From NCBI GenBank assembly GCA_026708685.1, contig JAPOUL010000101.1:1-36550 (forward strand): a stretch of 36,550 bases of DNA. Reading direction: 5' to 3'. Shown one piece after another: positions 35,067 to 36,550 of the stretch. The notes beneath the pieces are model-generated. The model saw nothing but the letters and a program-made list of their open reading frames with translations, made no database searches and was not told the origin of the DNA. The first letter of the stretch is position 1. The number at the start of each line of letters is the position of its first letter. Origin of the DNA: Bacteroidota bacterium (GTDB lineage Bacteria; Bacteroidota; Rhodothermia; Rhodothermales; Bin80). A program made the translations under genes and the position numbers.

Positions 35067-35800
35067 GAAGTGGGTTCTTTGATGATGGCTACGCGCCCCC
35101 CATAGGTGAGCTTCAGATTCTGATCGGTAAATACTTCAGAAACTGGACCGCTGCTAATGCGTCGGATATTCAGGAGGAATACCTCGTCAAAGTAGGAAGA
35201 TACGGTCTGCAGATCGTGATGGACGACAACCACAGTTTTACCTGAGGAACGCAGTACTTGAAGGAGATCAATGATGGCATGTTCGGTCGTCGCATCTACT
35301 CCTTGCAAGGGCTCGTCCATGAAATAGACCTGTGCCTTTTGAACCAGTGCACGAGCCAGAAAGACTCTCTGCTGCTGTCCTCCAGAGAGCTGGCTGATTT
35401 GCTGGTGTGAGTAATCCACCATATCCACTTTCTCTAGTGCGGCCAGGGCTTCTTTGCGTTGCATTGAACCAGGCCGACGAATCCAGCCAAGCCTCCCATA
35501 GAGTCCCATGAGAACAACATCCAGCACGCTGGTGGGAAAATCCCAGTCTACACTCCCACGTTGAGGGACATATCCTACGCTGGTAGCGACCTTATGATAA
35601 GGTTGACCAAGGATGCGGATTTGTCCAGCCGCGGGCTTAATGAGCCCAAGAATGGTTTTGATGAGGGTGGTTTTGCCTGCACCATTCGGACCGACAATGG
35701 CCATCAGTGTACCCGATCCTACATCTAGATCAATATCCCACAATACGGGATTTTCTCTGTATGCTACGGTAAGATCACGAACCTCAATCACAGTCGACAT
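35063..35800 (-). CDS. Metal (Mn/Zn/Fe) ABC transporter ATP-binding protein
   Basis: From the ATG at 35800 ([14 protein letters not shown]) the product has 245 residues; an ATG at 35860 would add 20 residues that do not fit the family. Walker [10 protein letters not shown] is at 37-45, the ABC signature LSGGQQQR at 138-145, Walker B VYFMDEP at 158-164, and the H-loop in VVVHHDL near 195. The Q-loop stretch [17 protein letters not shown] is characteristic of manganese/zinc/iron importers of the MntA/ZnuC/TroB type. It powers the two permeases encoded just downstream, with a 4-base overlap. No gene for a periplasmic TroA/ZnuA-type metal-binding protein is in the window. Confidence 0.93.
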   Translation of the reverse strand: MSTVIEVRDLTVAYRENPVLWDIDLDVGSGTLMAIVGPNGAGKTTLIKTILGLIKPAAGQIRILGQPYHKVATSVGYVPQRGSVDWDFPTSVLDVVLMGLYGRLGWIRRPGSMQRKEALAALEKVDMVDYSHQQISQLSGGQQQRVFLARALVQKAQVYFMDEPLQGVDATTEHAIIDLLQVLRSSGKTVVVVHHDLQTVSSYFDEVFLLNIRRISSGPVSEVFTDQNLKLTYGGRVAIIKEPTS

Positions 35801-35869
35801 AATGGATACAATAGGAGTGATGAAGGGTGGCCCTAAGGCCCTATGATTGAATAAAAACACTTAGGCTGA

Positions 35870-35956
35870 CTACTCTGACAGTTGATCATAGTAAGCAAAA
35901 GGATCCTCTTCGTAATTGATGGGGTTGACGATGGATGAAGTCCCATTGCACGGCAT
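35870..35956 (-). CDS. Very short unassigned ORF (28 aa), possible C-terminal gene remnant
   Basis: A minus-strand frame with ATG at 35956 and TAG at 35870-35872 encodes 28 residues ending NPINYEEDPFAYYDQLSE. The acidic, aromatic end looks like a genuine protein C-terminus, and an upstream stretch in another frame could belong to the same broken gene. It precedes the metal ABC operon on the same strand. No homology is recognised, and it may be chance. Confidence 0.2.
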   Translation of the reverse strand: MPCNGTSSIVNPINYEEDPFAYYDQLSE

Positions 35957-36148
35957 CAATGAGTACGACTCGTTCTACCACAGACTCTGAATAACTTTAC
36001 AGATAGACTGTTGGGAGATTTCGTGATCTCATCCAAATCAAGGATCATCAGAAGGTGTTTTTGAAAATTTAGTCTTGCCTAAAACTGATCAGTGTGAAAA
36101 CTGTTTCGCTCGTATGTACGTGACTCACCTCTACACCCCTTTATTGGC

Positions 36149-36286
36149 ATGATGTATCTCATTGATCCTGTATTATTGATTGAAAATCCAATGGGAGTTG
36201 GCGGTATTTCTCTAAGGAGATCCAACATGGGAACGCTTCGGGAATTCAGAAATAGAATTGTTCGTTACTTATCAACCTTAAAATGA
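36149..36286 (+). CDS. Small unassigned ORF (45 aa)
   Basis: ATG at 36149 (or 36152) opens a 45-codon frame reading MMYLIDPVLLIENPMGVGG and then a basic helix (TLREFRNRIVRYLS). A strong Shine-Dalgarno-like AAGGAG at 36214-36219 lies 7 bases before an internal in-frame ATG at 36227, which would give a 19-residue peptide. The stop overlaps the next small ORF by ATGA. No family recognised. The coupling and the ribosome-binding site are the only support. Confidence 0.3.
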   Translation: MMYLIDPVLLIENPMGVGGISLRRSNMGTLREFRNRIVRYLSTLK

Positions 36287-36432
36287 CTGATTCGGTTATT
36301 AATCCGAGTATTTCAAGAGATAGAGAGAAAGGAGGAGGTATATCTCATATCAGTGCAGTTGCGAATTATTTCATTGACCGCTTAAGGAAAGAAAAGATTT
36401 TCTTGAGTTATCTATGGAAATTATATGCTTAA
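36283..36432 (+). pseudogene. Short ORF (49 aa) resembling the start of a Panacea/DUF4065 protein
   Basis: The ATG at 36283 overlaps the preceding stop. The 49 residues include ISAVANYFIDRLRKEK and then FLSYLWKLYA. This resembles the N-terminal helix pair of Panacea (DUF4065/SocA) domains, which typically read VANYFI followed by LTxLKLQKLLYYA. The frame then stops at 36430-36432, where the domain would continue for about 80 residues, so it would be a truncated fragment. Panacea proteins are antitoxins in several toxin-antitoxin families. The match is short and made by eye, so it is tentative. Confidence 0.3.
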
Positions 36433-36550
36433 GTAACCACAAATGGAACCTTTTTATTTGGGAGAGTATAACAGTCACACTGGAACAGGCCTGCTAACCT
36501 GCCCATTGCTTATCATACTATCAATCAACCTTGATACCATGCCTGTTAAG

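Overview
The window looks like a chromosomal segment of a marine-type member of the FCB superphylum, probably Rhodothermota or Balneolota. This is inference from gene content: a TIGR02757-family protein, a fused ATP sulfurylase/APS kinase beside an SLC13 permease, metal ABC permeases with winged-helix tails, and few Shine-Dalgarno sequences. No rRNA, tRNA or CRISPR array was seen, and no intact mobile element.

Layout. (1) 1-950: the 5' part of an unrecognised minus-strand gene carrying an 11-base G/C homopolymer, then an AT-rich intergenic stretch. (2) 951-6458, plus strand: a secreted TPR protein with a clear terminator; a tight hexapeptide acetyltransferase / DegT aminotransferase / Gfo-Idh dehydrogenase operon (WbpD/WbpE/WbpB-like, diacetamido-uronate sugar synthesis); then a TIGR02757 protein overlapping a polyprenyl-phosphate-type glycosyltransferase. 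(3) 6459-12577: an accessory island. It holds a decayed AAA ATPase + DUF3226 (TOPRIM-like) pair, a DUF4143 ATPase, an AlbA_2/GHKL protein with an added Ig-like domain, two overlapping small envelope-protein genes sharing an N-terminus, and a probable tyrosine-recombinase tail. (4) 12578-18874, minus strand: a four-gene unit, UDP-glucose dehydrogenase > SLC13 permease > Sat-CysC fusion > WbpA-like UDP-HexNAc dehydrogenase, which joins uronate formation to sulfate uptake and PAPS synthesis. (5) 19027-32845, plus strand: manC, a 13-repeat Sel1 protein, a TolC/MFP/RND efflux set whose RND pump has an unusual membrane insertion, then mpl and ccmF in tight succession. (6) 32842-35800, minus strand: a Mn/Zn/Fe-type ABC importer (ATPase and two permeases); both permeases carry a C-terminal winged-helix-like tail. 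(7) 35861-36550: no large gene; a few small ORFs, one resembling a Panacea/DUF4065 fragment.

How it fits together. Blocks 2, 4 and manC supply activated sugars and sulfate donor for an envelope polysaccharide. WbpA in block 4 would make the substrate used by the WbpB/E/D-like genes of block 2, so one pathway is split by the accessory island. The most unusual items are the possible phase-variable tract at the left edge, the decayed defence-like pair with a recombinase relic, the sulfate/uronate operon, the enlarged RND pump, and the permease-regulator fusions, which recall chlamydial YtgCR.
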